Assembly (NCBI GenBank): GCA_963764805.1
Contig: CAVXUB010000002.1
Coordinates: 1 to 64,000, forward strand
DNA length: 64,000 nt
Source: CAVXUB01 sp963764805
Lineage (GTDB): Bacteria > Actinomycetota > Acidimicrobiia > Acidimicrobiales > Bog-793
Reading direction: 5' to 3'
Below, in pieces: positions 17,364-26,584 of this stretch. Both the position numbers and the translations under genes were made by a program. Each line of letters opens with the position of its first letter. Positions within the stretch are counted from its first letter, which is position 1. A model generated the notes under the pieces. The model saw nothing but the letters and a program-made list of their open reading frames with translations, was not told the origin of the DNA and did not search any database.

Positions 17364-18569
17364 TTGAGCGCGACCGACATTCCGACCAAGGTGTCGAGGT
17401 TCACCTCTGTGCGCCGCGCTCTGAGCCCGTCGGAGTGGGGACGGATGGGCGGCATGGTGGGCGCCATCATCGGCCTGCACGTCGTCGGCTTCGTGCTCCT
17501 CGTGGCTGCCACCTCGTCGTCCCACCATTACCACCTCACCAAGACGACGGTCTTCGGCATCGGTACGGGACTGCTCGCCTACACGCTCGGCATGCGGCAC
17601 GCATTCGACGCGGACCACATCGCTGCCATCGACAACACCACCAGGAAGCTGATGAGCGAGGGCAAGCGGCCGCTCGGCGTCGGCTTCTTCTTCTCGCTCG
17701 GTCACTCGTCGGTCGTGTTCGCCTTGGCCGTCCTCCTCAACTTCGGTATCCGGGCTCTCGACGGGCAGCTGAAGAACAACGGGTCCGGACTGCACCAGGT
17801 GACGAACATCATCGGGACCTCGGTGTCGGGCTTCTTCCTCTACCTGATCGCGATCTTGAACCTGATAGTGCTCGTCTCCATCGTGCGTGTGTTCAGGGAC
17901 ATGCGCAGAGGCAAGTACGACGACGAGGAGCTGGAGCAGCAGCTCAACAAGCGCGGCCTGATGAACCGCTTCTTCGGCGGCATCGCCCGGCGCATCGACA
18001 CCTCCTGGAAGATGTACCCGGTCGGGATCCTGTTCGGGCTCGGCTTCGACACCGCCACGGAAGTGGCGCTGCTCGTGATCTCGGGCACGGCGGTGGCTAG
18101 CGGGCTGCCCTTCTACGGCATCCTCTCGCTACCGATCCTCTTCGCAGCGGGGATGAGCCTGCTCGACATGACCGACGGCTGTTTCATGAACTTCGCCTAT
18201 GGGTGGGCGTTCTCCAACCCCGTCCGCAAGGTCTATTACAACATCACGATCACCGGGCTGTCGGTGGTGGTGGCGATGCTGATCGGCACGATCGAGCTCT
18301 TCGGCCTCCTCGCGCAGGAGCTCAACCTGTCGGGCGGCATGTCCTCGTTCTTCCAGAACTTCAACATCAACACGGCAGGCTTCGTGATCGTCGCGCTCTT
18401 CGTGGTCACGTGGGTCGTGGCTCTGGCGGTGTGGCGTTTCGGGCGGATCGAGGAGCGATGGGGTACTGCGGCCGCTCGGGCACGGGCGGCGGCCGAGCCC
18501 CTCGAGCCTCTCGAGCCGCTGGAGGTAGAGGTTGAGGTGGAGGGGGCCAGCGTGCTCACGCACGCCTGA
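17364..18569 (+). CDS. HoxN/HupN/NixA family nickel/cobalt permease
   Basis: A 401-residue integral membrane protein. GMRHAFDADHIAAIDN (His79 to His85) is the family signature in the second helix, needed to bind Ni2+ or Co2+; FFFSLGHSSVVF and GLGFDTATEVALL are two further conserved blocks. It should import nickel or cobalt through the inner membrane, for example for urease, hydrogenase or cobalamin; none of these users is in the window. The start is TTG at 17364 behind GGGTGAGGA. The C-terminus after about residue 375 is a Glu/Pro/Leu repeat (EPLEPLEPLE). It converges on cysA with 29 bases between. Confidence 0.9.
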   Translation: MSATDIPTKVSRFTSVRRALSPSEWGRMGGMVGAIIGLHVVGFVLLVAATSSSHHYHLTKTTVFGIGTGLLAYTLGMRHAFDADHIAAIDNTTRKLMSEGKRPLGVGFFFSLGHSSVVFALAVLLNFGIRALDGQLKNNGSGLHQVTNIIGTSVSGFFLYLIAILNLIVLVSIVRVFRDMRRGKYDDEELEQQLNKRGLMNRFFGGIARRIDTSWKMYPVGILFGLGFDTATEVALLVISGTAVASGLPFYGILSLPILFAAGMSLLDMTDGCFMNFAYGWAFSNPVRKVYYNITITGLSVVVAMLIGTIELFGLLAQELNLSGGMSSFFQNFNINTAGFVIVALFVVTWVVALAVWRFGRIEERWGTAAARARAAAEPLEPLEPLEVEVEVEGASVLTHA

Positions 18570-18598
18570 CGGTGGCGAGGGTGGGCGCCTCGGTGGCG

Positions 18599-19537
18599 TC
18601 AGGTTGCGGGGATCCCGATCCACACCTCCTCGCCCGGCTCGAGCGCGAGGGCCGACGCATTCGGCCTCGCCAGCTGAGCCCAAGGGCGCTCAGTGCCCGC
18701 TGCCAACTCGATCCGCACCTCGAAGCCGAGCGACGTAACCCTCTCGACCTTCGCCGGGATGGCGCCAGGTGACTGTTGGCGGCTGACCGCGATGTCGTGC
18801 GGCCTCACGGTGCGCCCAGCGACCGTTGTCACCGGGCCGAGGAAGCTGTGCACGAACGGCGAAGTCGGCGAGTCGTAGAGATCAGACGGGGTGCCGACCT
18901 CCTCTATCCGGCCGTCGTGGACGATCGCCAGACTGTCAGCGATCTGCATCGCTTCCTCCTGGTCGTGGGTCACGAGGATGGTCGTGATCTGCACCTGCTC
19001 GTGCAGCCTTCGAAGCCAGGTGCGCAGCTCCTTGCGGACCTGGGCGTCGAGTGCTCCGAACGGCTCATCGAGGAGCAGCACCCGTGGCTCGACCGCCAGG
19101 GCACGAGCGAGGGCCATCCGCTGGCGCTGGCCTCCCGAGAGCTGAGACGGGTATCGGTCGGCGAAGCCCTCCAGGCGGACCAGCTCGACGAGGTTCGCCA
19201 CCCGCTCTCGGATCTCGGCCTTCGATCGGCGCCGTACCTCGAGCCCGAAGGCGATGTTCTGTCGCACGGTCATGTGGCGAAACGGCGCATAGTGCTGGAA
19301 GCAGAACCCGATACCCCGGTGCCGGGGGGCGACACGAGTGACATCGGCGCCGTCGATCATCACCGTGCCGGCGTTGGGGGCCTCGAGCCCGGCGATCACC
19401 CGTAAGAGAGTCGACTTGCCCCCGCCGCTCGGCCCCAGCAGGGCGGTGAGGGAGCCGGCGGGAACGTAGAGGTCGACGTCATCGAGGGCCACCGTCCCCC
19501 CGTACCGCTTGCTGACACCCTTGACGTCTATAGCCAT
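18599..19537 (-). CDS. cysA: Sulfate ABC transporter ATP-binding protein CysA
   Basis: A 312-residue ABC ATPase: Walker A GPSGGGKS (residues 35-42), signature LSGGQRQRMALARAL near 133, Walker B LLLDEPFGALD near 157 and switch histidine in LVTHDQEEA. The last 80 residues form a short TOBE-like regulatory domain (VRPHDIAVSRQQSPG), typical of CysA-type subunits though the protein is shorter than the usual 350 residues. It powers sulfate or thiosulfate import with CysT and CysW. Its ATG lies within the end of cysW (10-base overlap), so translation is coupled. Confidence 0.9.
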   Translation of the reverse strand: MAIDVKGVSKRYGGTVALDDVDLYVPAGSLTALLGPSGGGKSTLLRVIAGLEAPNAGTVMIDGADVTRVAPRHRGIGFCFQHYAPFRHMTVRQNIAFGLEVRRRSKAEIRERVANLVELVRLEGFADRYPSQLSGGQRQRMALARALAVEPRVLLLDEPFGALDAQVRKELRTWLRRLHEQVQITTILVTHDQEEAMQIADSLAIVHDGRIEEVGTPSDLYDSPTSPFVHSFLGPVTTVAGRTVRPHDIAVSRQQSPGAIPAKVERVTSLGFEVRIELAAGTERPWAQLARPNASALALEPGEEVWIGIPAT

Positions 19538-20436
19538 GACTTGCGTTCCTCCCTGGTGCGGCTGAGCCGCAGCACCACGAGCACCGAGACCGAGATCAGG
19601 CAGAGCACCACCGCGCCCGTGTAGGCGCCCGCGTAGTCCTGGACGTCGTACTGGTTGGAGACGAAGAGCGTGAGCGTCTCTGTCTTGCCGAGGATGTTGC
19701 CGCCGATGATGCTGACGGCACCGAACTCGCCGAGGACGCGGGCCGTGGTGAGCGTGATCCCGTAGGCGAGCGTGTAGCGGACCGACGGCAGCGTGATGCG
19801 GCGGAAGATCGTTAGCGCACCTGCGCCGAGCGTCGCGGCAGCCTGCTCCTGCTCGGTGCCGATCTCGTTCAGCACGGGCACCACCGCGCGGGCGACGTAC
19901 GGCAGGGAGATGAAGGCCGAAGCGATGATCATCCCGGGAACGGCGAAGGCGATCGGGAAGCCGTGGCCGATGAACAGGCCGCCGAGCCAGCCACCACGCC
20001 CGTAGACGAGCAGGAGCGCGACCCCCACCACGACCGGCGATACGGCGAGCGGGATGTCCACCATCGCGCCGAGCAGCGCCGCTCCCCGGAAACGGTGGCG
20101 CGACATGATGAGCGCCACAGCCAACCCGAACGCCGTGTTGAGAGGTACGGCGACGAGCGCCACCACGAGCGTTGCGATCATCGAATGGATGCCCTCGGTG
20201 CTGCTGATGGCGTCCCAAGCGGCGCGTGGAACTGGGCTGCCAAAGGCGCGGTAGAGCACGGATCCGACGGGGACGACGATCAGAGCCGCCAGCCACAGGA
20301 GCACTCCATATCGGATGGCATATCTCGGCCAGCGCCTTGCCGACATCGTCCGCACCGGCTCGAGAACCGCGGGCGACGGCGCTGGGCGGTCGCCTCGGGG
20401 CAGCGCCAGCGGCTCGTCGTGGACGACCACCGTCAT
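19528..20436 (-). CDS. cysW: Sulfate ABC transporter permease CysW
   Basis: A 302-residue permease with six predicted helices and the binding-protein-dependent transport EAA-type loop (EQEQAAATLGAGALTIFRRITLPSV). The segment LARVLGEFGAVSIIGGNI-like (ARVLGEFGAVSIIGGN) is the CysW/CysT-specific block. It pairs with CysT to form the sulfate channel. The ATG complementary to 20434-20436 overlaps the cysT stop in an ATGA arrangement; the longer upstream start would extend into cysT and is not used. Strong translational coupling to both neighbours. Confidence 0.9.
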   Translation of the reverse strand: MTVVVHDEPLALPRGDRPAPSPAVLEPVRTMSARRWPRYAIRYGVLLWLAALIVVPVGSVLYRAFGSPVPRAAWDAISSTEGIHSMIATLVVALVAVPLNTAFGLAVALIMSRHRFRGAALLGAMVDIPLAVSPVVVGVALLLVYGRGGWLGGLFIGHGFPIAFAVPGMIIASAFISLPYVARAVVPVLNEIGTEQEQAAATLGAGALTIFRRITLPSVRYTLAYGITLTTARVLGEFGAVSIIGGNILGKTETLTLFVSNQYDVQDYAGAYTGAVVLCLISVSVLVVLRLSRTREERKSWL

Positions 20437-21266
20437 TGGCGGGCCTGCTTGGGAAGCACTATCCACCGCAGGGCCGTGAAGCCGAGCAGCATCACGAGGG
20501 CGCCGGCCAGCAAGAACACCGAGACCGCGGCTGCTGAATCGAGATACCCGCTCTGGACCAGCCCGAAGATGCGCACGGAGGCGACCTCCGTGTGGAACGG
20601 GAGCTCGCCCGTGAAGATGACGACCGAGCCGTACTCGCCTAGGGCGCGAGCGAAGGCGAGGCCGGCTCCGGTCAGCATCGCCGGCAGGATCGCCGGCAGC
20701 AGGACCCTTCGAAACACGGTGATCGGGCTGGCGCCGAGGGACGCCGCTGCCTCCTCGGCGTCACGCTCCAGCGCTGCGAGCACAGGTTGCACCGAGCGCA
20801 CCGAGAAGGGCAGCGTCACGAAGGCAAGGGCTGCGAGCACCGCAATCCGGGTGAAGGCGATCGAGATGTGGAACGGGCTGTTGGTCCCATACAGGCTGAG
20901 CAGCGTGATCCCGGCGACGACGGTCGGGAGCGCGAGCGGAAGGTCGATCACGGAGTCGACGATCGCCTTCCCCCTGAAGTTGTCCCGCACGAGGACCCAT
21001 GCCACCGCCGTCCCGACGATGCAGTTGAGGACCACGACGCCTGCGGCGCTGGCGAAGGTGAGCTCCAGCGCCGACTCGGTCTCCGGCTGGGTGACGGCGG
21101 ACCAGAAGCCGTTCCAGCCGCCGGTGAACGCATGGGTCGTGATCGCCGCAAGTGGGAGAACGACGAGGAGGCTGGCGTAGAGGACGGTCAGGCCCCGCCC
21201 CGCGATCCCCGCGACGCCAGCTCCACCCGCGACGCCCGCCCCGAGGGCCCGTGGCGCTGGGGTCAC
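20433..21266 (-). CDS. cysT: Sulfate ABC transporter permease CysT
   Basis: A 277-residue permease. GLTVLYASLLVVLPLAAI is the first helix; SALELTFASAAGVVVLNCI and LPLALPTVVAGITLLSLYG follow; the coupling loop is RDAEEAAASLGASPITVFRRV; and FARALGEYGSVVIFTGELP is the conserved CysT block. It forms the sulfate channel with CysW. The GTG at 21266 overlaps the sbp stop (GTGA), which fixes the start: the same frame stays open far upstream but there it is only a shadow of sbp. Confidence 0.9.
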   Translation of the reverse strand: MTPAPRALGAGVAGGAGVAGIAGRGLTVLYASLLVVLPLAAITTHAFTGGWNGFWSAVTQPETESALELTFASAAGVVVLNCIVGTAVAWVLVRDNFRGKAIVDSVIDLPLALPTVVAGITLLSLYGTNSPFHISIAFTRIAVLAALAFVTLPFSVRSVQPVLAALERDAEEAAASLGASPITVFRRVLLPAILPAMLTGAGLAFARALGEYGSVVIFTGELPFHTEVASVRIFGLVQSGYLDSAAAVSVFLLAGALVMLLGFTALRWIVLPKQARQ

Positions 21267-22351
21267 TTGCTCTTGGTGCTGACTCCGAGTCCCTGCTCGA
21301 TCTGCGTGACGACGCCGGTCGAAGGGTCGAAGAACTTCTTGGCGACCGCTGTCCACCCGCCGAGACCGAACGAGCTGATCGTGAACAGGCGGGCCGGCTT
21401 GTCGAACTTGAACTGTGCCGCCACGGTCGGCAGCACCGGCCAGTAACCGAGCTGGCCCCAGAGCGTCTGGCCGGCCGGCGACAGCAGGTAGTTGTAGAAG
21501 GCCTTGGCCCCGGACGAGGTGCTGCCGGACAGCAGGGCGATCGGGTTCTGGATCTCGATCGACTGCGGCGGCACGACGTACTGCACCGGATCGCCCTTCT
21601 TCACGGCTGCGATGGCGTCCGACTCGTAGTCGAGCATCACGTCGCCGGTTCCGCCGAGGAACGTGGACAGGGCCGTGCTCGCACTGGACGGCTGCACGAC
21701 GGTGTGCTGGAGCAAGGCCGAGAGGTACGAGCGTGCCTCGGCGCCAGTGGCTCCCTGCGCAAGCTCGGCACCGTAGGCCGCCATCAGGTTCCAGCGAGCG
21801 CTGCCCGAGCTGAACGGGTTGGGCGTGACGACCTTCACACCTGACCGGGTGAGGTCGCTCCAGTTGGCGACTCCGAGCGGGTTGCCCTTGCGAACGACGA
21901 ACACCACCGTCGAGTCGGTGACGAAGCCGTCGGTCGGCGTCTTGTCCCAACCCGCCGACACCAGCCCGGCCTTGACGAGCGTCTCCATGTCTGACGAGAG
22001 GGAGAAGTTCACGACGTCGGCCGGCAAGCCGGCGGCGACTGCGCGGGCCTGGGTGCCGGACGGGCCGAAGGACTCGGAGATGGTGACGCCCTTGCCGTCC
22101 GCCGTCTTGTTGAAGGCGGCGATCAGATTGGCGTACGCCTTCTGCGGGGTCGAGTAGGCCACGAGGTTGACGGTCTGACCGGCATTGGGGTTCGAAGCCG
22201 ACCCGCCGCCTCCAGGTGAAGGGTTGCCGGCGCCACTGGCCCCGCCGCAAGCGGCGACCGCCATCGCCATCGCGACAGCCGCTCCGGCGGCGAGGATCTT
22301 GGTGTTCGACTGGCCGGGGCGGCGCCGAGGAAGATTACTAAGTACAGGCAT
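21263..22351 (-). CDS. sbp: Sulfate-binding lipoprotein (Sbp family)
   Basis: A 362-residue binding protein. The N-terminus ends in the lipobox AVAAC (Cys35), then a Gly/Ser/Pro linker, so it is anchored outside the membrane. NLVAYSTPQKAYANLIAAF and GPSGTQARAVAAGLPADVVNFSL are the Sbp/CysP signature regions that bind the sulfate oxyanion; NPFSSGSARWNLMAAYG is another. It delivers sulfate or thiosulfate to CysT-CysW. The ATG at 22351 lies six bases after the -10 hexamer, so the mRNA is probably leaderless. It is the first gene of the sbp-cysT-cysW-cysA operon. Confidence 0.9.
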   Translation of the reverse strand: MPVLSNLPRRRPGQSNTKILAAGAAVAMAMAVAACGGASGAGNPSPGGGGSASNPNAGQTVNLVAYSTPQKAYANLIAAFNKTADGKGVTISESFGPSGTQARAVAAGLPADVVNFSLSSDMETLVKAGLVSAGWDKTPTDGFVTDSTVVFVVRKGNPLGVANWSDLTRSGVKVVTPNPFSSGSARWNLMAAYGAELAQGATGAEARSYLSALLQHTVVQPSSASTALSTFLGGTGDVMLDYESDAIAAVKKGDPVQYVVPPQSIEIQNPIALLSGSTSSGAKAFYNYLLSPAGQTLWGQLGYWPVLPTVAAQFKFDKPARLFTISSFGLGGWTAVAKKFFDPSTGVVTQIEQGLGVSTKSK

Positions 22352-22357
22352 GGCGCA

Positions 22358-22386
22358 ATATTGACCAAGTTGATGAACTTTGTCAA
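22358..22386 (-). promoter_or_regulatory. Promoter and palindromic operator of the sulfate transporter operon
   Basis: On the minus strand TTGACA (22381-22386) and CAATAT (22358-22363) are separated by exactly 17 bases, and the sbp ATG follows six bases later. The whole interval between the two hexamers, bases 22361-22386, is an inverted repeat with 11-base arms (TTGACCAAGTT and AACTTTGTCAA on the plus strand, ten of eleven paired) around GATG. A repressor on this site would block RNA polymerase, which suggests control by sulfur supply. The regulator is not identified. Confidence 0.7.
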
Positions 22387-22457
22387 ATAAACGCGATTAA
22401 TGGCGCGGCTAGCGATCCCTGGCCGCTCCCTCCGGAGCCACCTCGACCTGCTCCGGA

Positions 22458-23639
22458 TCAGGGCTTCAGAAGGATCTTCACTGCACCGTCCGCCTTCTCC
22501 TGGAAGATCCGGTAGGCCTCGCGTGCCTCGGAGAGCGGCATGTGGTGGGTGGCGAAGCTGTCCACACCGAGGGGATCGTCGTCGCTCAGCAAGGGCAGGA
22601 TCTCCCCCAACCAGCGATGAACGTTCGCCTGGCCCATGCGGATCTGCACCTGCTTGTCGAACAGCTGCAGCATCGGCAGCGGGTCGGCGGCGCCGCCGTA
22701 CACGCCCGAGAGCGAGATCGTCCCCCCGCGCCGCACGATCTCGATTGCCGTCAGCAGGCTCGCCAGGCGATCCACCCCGGCCCTTTGCATCAGGCGGGCA
22801 GCCAGTGCGTTGGGCAGCAGTGCAGTCGCCTGGTGGAGTGCCTTGACGACCGGAGACCCGTGCGCTTCCATGCCGACCGCATCGATCACGGCGTCCGGGC
22901 CGCGCCCGTTCGTCATCTGTCGGACGGCGGGTCCGAGGTCGTCGGAGGAGTTGAGGTCGATAACGGTCACGCCCCGCGCCTTGACCCTCGCCAGCCGCTC
23001 CGGCACCAGGTCGACGCCGATCACGTTCTCGACGCCCCGATGACGGGCGATGCGGGTGCACATATCGCCGATCGGCCCGAGGCCGAGCACGACGAGGCTG
23101 CCTCCCTCGGGCACTGCCGCGTACTCGAACGCCTGCCAGGCCGTAGGCAGGACGTCCGACAGGTAGACGAAACGGTCGTCAGGAGGTCCCTCCGGAACCT
23201 TGATCGGCCCGTAGTGTGCCTGCGGCACCCTCAGGTACTCGGCTTGGCCACCGGGGACCTGCCCGTAGAGCTTCGTGTAGCCGAAGAGGCTCCCACCCGT
23301 CGAGAAGTCCCGCACCTGCGTAGTCTCGCACTGAGACTGCAATCCGCTGCCGCACATGTAGCAGTGACCGCAGGAGATGTTGAACGGGACCACCACCCGA
23401 TCGCCGGGTGCGATGTGAGTGACCTCGGGTCCCACCTCCTCGACGATCCCCATCGGCTCGTGCCCGAGGATGTCGCCCGGCTCGAGGAACGGCCCCAGCA
23501 CCTCGTAGAGGTGGAGGTCGGACCCGCAGATGCCGCTGGAGGTGACCTTGATGATGGCGTCGTTCGGCTCCTTCAGGGAGGGATCCGGTACGTCCTCGAC
23601 CCGAACGTCACGCTTGCCGTGCCAGGTGACCGCCTTCAT
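22458..23639 (-). CDS. Zinc-dependent alcohol dehydrogenase, formaldehyde-dehydrogenase-like subgroup
   Basis: A 393-residue medium-chain dehydrogenase. Catalytic zinc ligands Cys38 (GICGSDLH) and His60-Glu61 (GHEPMG) and the structural zinc cysteines 90, 93, 96 and 104 are all present. The NAD(P)-binding fold has VLGLGPIGDMC. The long insert after the structural zinc site and the LPTAWQAFEYA segment match the glutathione-independent formaldehyde/threonine dehydrogenase-like subgroup; the real substrate is unknown. It starts inside the stop of the SDR gene (TGATG), so the two enzymes are translated as a pair. Confidence 0.85.
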   Translation of the reverse strand: MKAVTWHGKRDVRVEDVPDPSLKEPNDAIIKVTSSGICGSDLHLYEVLGPFLEPGDILGHEPMGIVEEVGPEVTHIAPGDRVVVPFNISCGHCYMCGSGLQSQCETTQVRDFSTGGSLFGYTKLYGQVPGGQAEYLRVPQAHYGPIKVPEGPPDDRFVYLSDVLPTAWQAFEYAAVPEGGSLVVLGLGPIGDMCTRIARHRGVENVIGVDLVPERLARVKARGVTVIDLNSSDDLGPAVRQMTNGRGPDAVIDAVGMEAHGSPVVKALHQATALLPNALAARLMQRAGVDRLASLLTAIEIVRRGGTISLSGVYGGAADPLPMLQLFDKQVQIRMGQANVHRWLGEILPLLSDDDPLGVDSFATHHMPLSEAREAYRIFQEKADGAVKILLKP

Positions 23640-24445
23640 CAGTCCGCCGACCGTGGCTCTGCCTGCTGGCGATGGAACACGGCGTTCGCCTTGTCCGGCA
23701 TCACCTTCATCACCTTGCCCTGCGCCTTGGTCTTCATGCTGCCGGCGTTGACCTTGGTCTTGCCCTCCATCAACGCCTCGAAGCCCTGCCGGGCCACGAG
23801 GGCGGGATCGTCCTTCTTCGACGCCCCGAGCTTGGTGTCCTGCATCCCCGCCCGCTCGAAGAACTCAGTCTCCGTAGGCCCCGGCATCAGTGCCGTTACG
23901 GTCACGCCGGTGTCGCGCAGCTCCTCGGCGAGCGACTCGGCGAAGGACTGGACGAACGACTTGCTGGCGGCGTAGACGGCCTCGTAGGGCCCTGGTGATT
24001 CCGACGCGATCGACGACGTGAACAGCACCTTGCCGTCGCCGCGGGCCGCCATCTCAGGGATCACCCGTTTCGCGAGGTGGACCGTCGACTCGACGTTCAG
24101 CCTGATCAGTCGGACGGCGTCATCGAGTTGCTGGTCGCGGACGAAGTCGCCACCGAGACCGACACCGACGTTGAGGGCCAGCGCGGCCACGGGTCGCCCC
24201 TCGCTGCTGATCGCCCGCCACAGCTCCTCGACCCCGCTGTACTCCGACAGGTCGGCTCGGACGGTTGCCACGTTGGCAGTGGTGGCGGTCCGCAGCTCGG
24301 CGGCGGCATCGCTCAGCTCGGCGTCCTCGGCCGCGATCAACAGATCGAAACCGTGCTCGGCGAATTCACGGGCGAGTTCCTTGCCGATGCCGCTCGACGC
24401 GCCCGTGACGACGGCGAGCGGAGCGTTCGGAGCGGTGGTGGTCAT
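23639..24445 (-). CDS. Short-chain dehydrogenase/reductase
   Basis: A 268-residue Rossmann-fold oxidoreductase. TGASSGIG (residues 14-21) binds the dinucleotide, FTSSIAS supplies the catalytic serine region and YAASKSF the Tyr-x-x-x-Lys pair. LNVGVGLGGDF stands where most relatives have NNAG. It should oxidise an alcohol or reduce a carbonyl with NAD(P)H. The ATG at 24445 follows AAGGAGG; a longer open frame upstream is ignored. Translational overlap with the following alcohol dehydrogenase suggests they share a substrate or stress condition. The C-terminus is lysine-rich (KTKVNAGSMKTKAQGK). Confidence 0.9.
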   Translation of the reverse strand: MTTTAPNAPLAVVTGASSGIGKELAREFAEHGFDLLIAAEDAELSDAAAELRTATTANVATVRADLSEYSGVEELWRAISSEGRPVAALALNVGVGLGGDFVRDQQLDDAVRLIRLNVESTVHLAKRVIPEMAARGDGKVLFTSSIASESPGPYEAVYAASKSFVQSFAESLAEELRDTGVTVTALMPGPTETEFFERAGMQDTKLGASKKDDPALVARQGFEALMEGKTKVNAGSMKTKAQGKVMKVMPDKANAVFHRQQAEPRSAD

Positions 24446-24537
24446 GGCTCCTCCTTGGACTGTGCGATTGGCTCGCCCGCCTCGATACCCAAAGGGCACG
24501 CCGGCAACGCCATCGGCGCCGCAGCCTCAGCGAAGCC

Positions 24538-26508
24538 TCAGATCCTGGCGCGCCGCCGTTCGCCTCTACCCGGCCGGAACCGCCTGCCCGCAGCGCGGCG
24601 GGCGAGCCCGAGCGGCGGCCTCGTCTCGATCGTCGGATCGACCGTGCGCCGCTCGTCCTCCAAACGCCGGATGGTCAGCACCCTCTCGGCGTGCCGCTCC
24701 TCCTCCAGCATCTTCTGGCGCGCATTGAGGATGTCGAACTGGGTGATGAGGCCGCGGAGACGCACCGGGCCACCGCCCTCGACCACCGGTAGCACGCCGA
24801 TGCCGTCGGCGACCATCCGATCGGCGACAGCCCGGAGGATCTCGTCGGGATGGGCGGTCTCGTAGGTCGTCAGCATCGCAGCGGCAACGGTCGCCTCGGT
24901 GATGTCCTTGTTCGCCAGCACGGCGGACCACGGCAGCACGCCCACGAGGGCGCTCGTCCCGTCCGCCGTGTCGGCCACGACGGGGTACAGCCGCTGCCGG
25001 CGCGCCGGCGATCCCTCTGGCAGCGAACGGTAGACGTCGCAGACGAGCTCTTGCGGCTCGACCGTGGCGAGGTCGGCGTCCATCACCTCCCGCACGAAGG
25101 TGGCCTCGAGCGGGTCGACCGCGTACTCGCGCATCACGTGGAAGCCGCGGCGGGCGACCTTCTCGGTGAGGATCGAACGCTTCAGCACGAGGACGCTCAC
25201 GAGATAAGAGACCGATGCCACGACGAGGAGCGGTAGAAGGGCGTTCTGATCGTGCGTCAGCTCGAACGCGAAGATGATGGCGGTGAAGGGCGACCTCGTC
25301 ACGCCGCCGATGGCGCCGGCCATGCCGAGCAGCGCCCACACTCCCGGGGTGGCCCCCGGTAAGGCATGGCCGAAGACGCCGCCGATGGCGGCACCGAGCA
25401 TCATGATCGGGGCGAGGATGCCGCCACTGGTTCCGCTCCCGAGCGCGCCCGACCAGATGATCAGCTTGACGGCGAACAGCAGGATCAAAGCGCCGATCGT
25501 GAGCCGGCCGAGCAGCTCGGCGTGGATGGTGTCGTAGCCGACCCCGAGGGCCCGCCTGTCGATCAGGCCCCCGACTCCCACCAGCAGGCCCCCGATGGCC
25601 GGCCACCACATCCAGTGCAGGTGCCGGCTCAGCTTCTTGAACAGATCCTCAAAACGATAAACAGCCTGCGTCATCACCCACGCCCCGAGGCCGCTCGCGA
25701 TGCCGACCGCGACCGCGCCGAGGAGCACGACGCCGCCGAGCGCGGCGTGGGCGGGCAGGGGGAAGATCGGCTGCGGCGTGACGAGCCCGGCGCTCGCCAT
25801 GAGCATCCGGATGCCGTCGGCGGTGGCGGCGGCCAGGCCGATCAGCACCGTCGACCTCGGGCGGAACTCGAACGCCAGCAGCTCGACGCCGAAGAGCGTG
25901 GCGGCGACCGGGGTGCCGAACACAGCGCTCATCCCACCTGCAGCACCCGCCACGAGCAGGGCGCGGCGTTGCGCCGCTGTGAGGTGGAACAGCTGCCCGA
26001 TCACCGAACCGACGGCGCCGCCGGTGAGGATGATCGGTCCCTCGGCGCCGAAGGGTCCTCCGGTGCCGATGCTCAGTGCGCTCGAGATGGGCTTCAGCAG
26101 GGCGAGCCGCGGTTGCACCCGGCTGCCGTTGATGAGCACCCGCTCCATCGCCTCGGGGATCCCGTGCCCGCGGATCTGCTCCGAGCCGTAGCGCGCCATC
26201 AGCCCTACGAGCAGCCCTCCGACCACCGGAATGACGAGGGCGACGATGCCCAGCGTGTTGCGGGCGGGCGAGACGAGATGATCGCCCAGGCGGTGGTAGT
26301 AGAGGAGGTTGGTGAGGAACCCGATCGTGACCAGCAGCGCCAGCGCGATCCCGGCGCCCAGTGCACCGATCAGGATCGCCAGCGGTACGAGGCGAACGAC
26401 GTCGGGAGCGGTCGTGAAATCGCCGAGAGCCTTCTCGTGGCTGCTGAGCGGCTGCTGTTCGATGCTCGGCTTGCTTGGGTCATCCGTCTCCGGCTCGGCG
26501 CTATACAT
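24538..26508 (-). CDS. ClC-family chloride channel/transporter with C-terminal CBS domains
   Basis: A 656-residue membrane protein. The three chloride-site motifs are GHGIPEA, GPFGAEGP (with the external gating glutamate kept) and GGILAPIM. Ten to twelve helices fill residues 40-440. Two CBS repeats follow (FVREVMDADLATV near 475 and AHPDEILRAVADRMVADGIGV near 565), which in relatives bind adenine nucleotides and tune transport. The last 40 residues are strongly arginine-rich. Whether it is a channel or a H+/Cl- exchanger cannot be decided here. The ATG lies within a 15-base palindrome. Confidence 0.9.
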   Translation of the reverse strand: MYSAEPETDDPSKPSIEQQPLSSHEKALGDFTTAPDVVRLVPLAILIGALGAGIALALLVTIGFLTNLLYYHRLGDHLVSPARNTLGIVALVIPVVGGLLVGLMARYGSEQIRGHGIPEAMERVLINGSRVQPRLALLKPISSALSIGTGGPFGAEGPIILTGGAVGSVIGQLFHLTAAQRRALLVAGAAGGMSAVFGTPVAATLFGVELLAFEFRPRSTVLIGLAAATADGIRMLMASAGLVTPQPIFPLPAHAALGGVVLLGAVAVGIASGLGAWVMTQAVYRFEDLFKKLSRHLHWMWWPAIGGLLVGVGGLIDRRALGVGYDTIHAELLGRLTIGALILLFAVKLIIWSGALGSGTSGGILAPIMMLGAAIGGVFGHALPGATPGVWALLGMAGAIGGVTRSPFTAIIFAFELTHDQNALLPLLVVASVSYLVSVLVLKRSILTEKVARRGFHVMREYAVDPLEATFVREVMDADLATVEPQELVCDVYRSLPEGSPARRQRLYPVVADTADGTSALVGVLPWSAVLANKDITEATVAAAMLTTYETAHPDEILRAVADRMVADGIGVLPVVEGGGPVRLRGLITQFDILNARQKMLEEERHAERVLTIRRLEDERRTVDPTIETRPPLGLARRAAGRRFRPGRGERRRARI

Positions 26509-26520
26509 CGTCTGACGATG
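26506..26520 (-). promoter_or_regulatory. Perfect palindrome over the ClC start codon
   Basis: CATCGTC-T-GACGATG has perfect 7-base arms. The first three bases are the complement of the ClC start ATG. On the minus strand a TAACAT hexamer lies nine bases before the ATG and overlaps the repeat, so a bound protein would cover the transcription start. The pattern is shared with sites at 15765 and 26901. Confidence 0.5.
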
Positions 26521-26557
26521 TTATCGGCTCCGGGCGGACGGGAGACGGCGCTGAGCG

Positions 26558-26584
26558 GCGAGCCGGGCCGCTCGCCCGGCTCGC
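26558..26584 (-). terminator. Strong hairpin after the zinc-ribbon gene
   Basis: GCGAGCCGGGC (26558-26568) and GCCCGGCTCGC (26574-26584) form an 11-base perfect stem with a five-base loop directly after the stop codon of the leftward zinc-ribbon gene (26585). There is no U run, so termination would be of the U-less actinobacterial kind. It separates that gene from the ClC gene. Confidence 0.55.
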
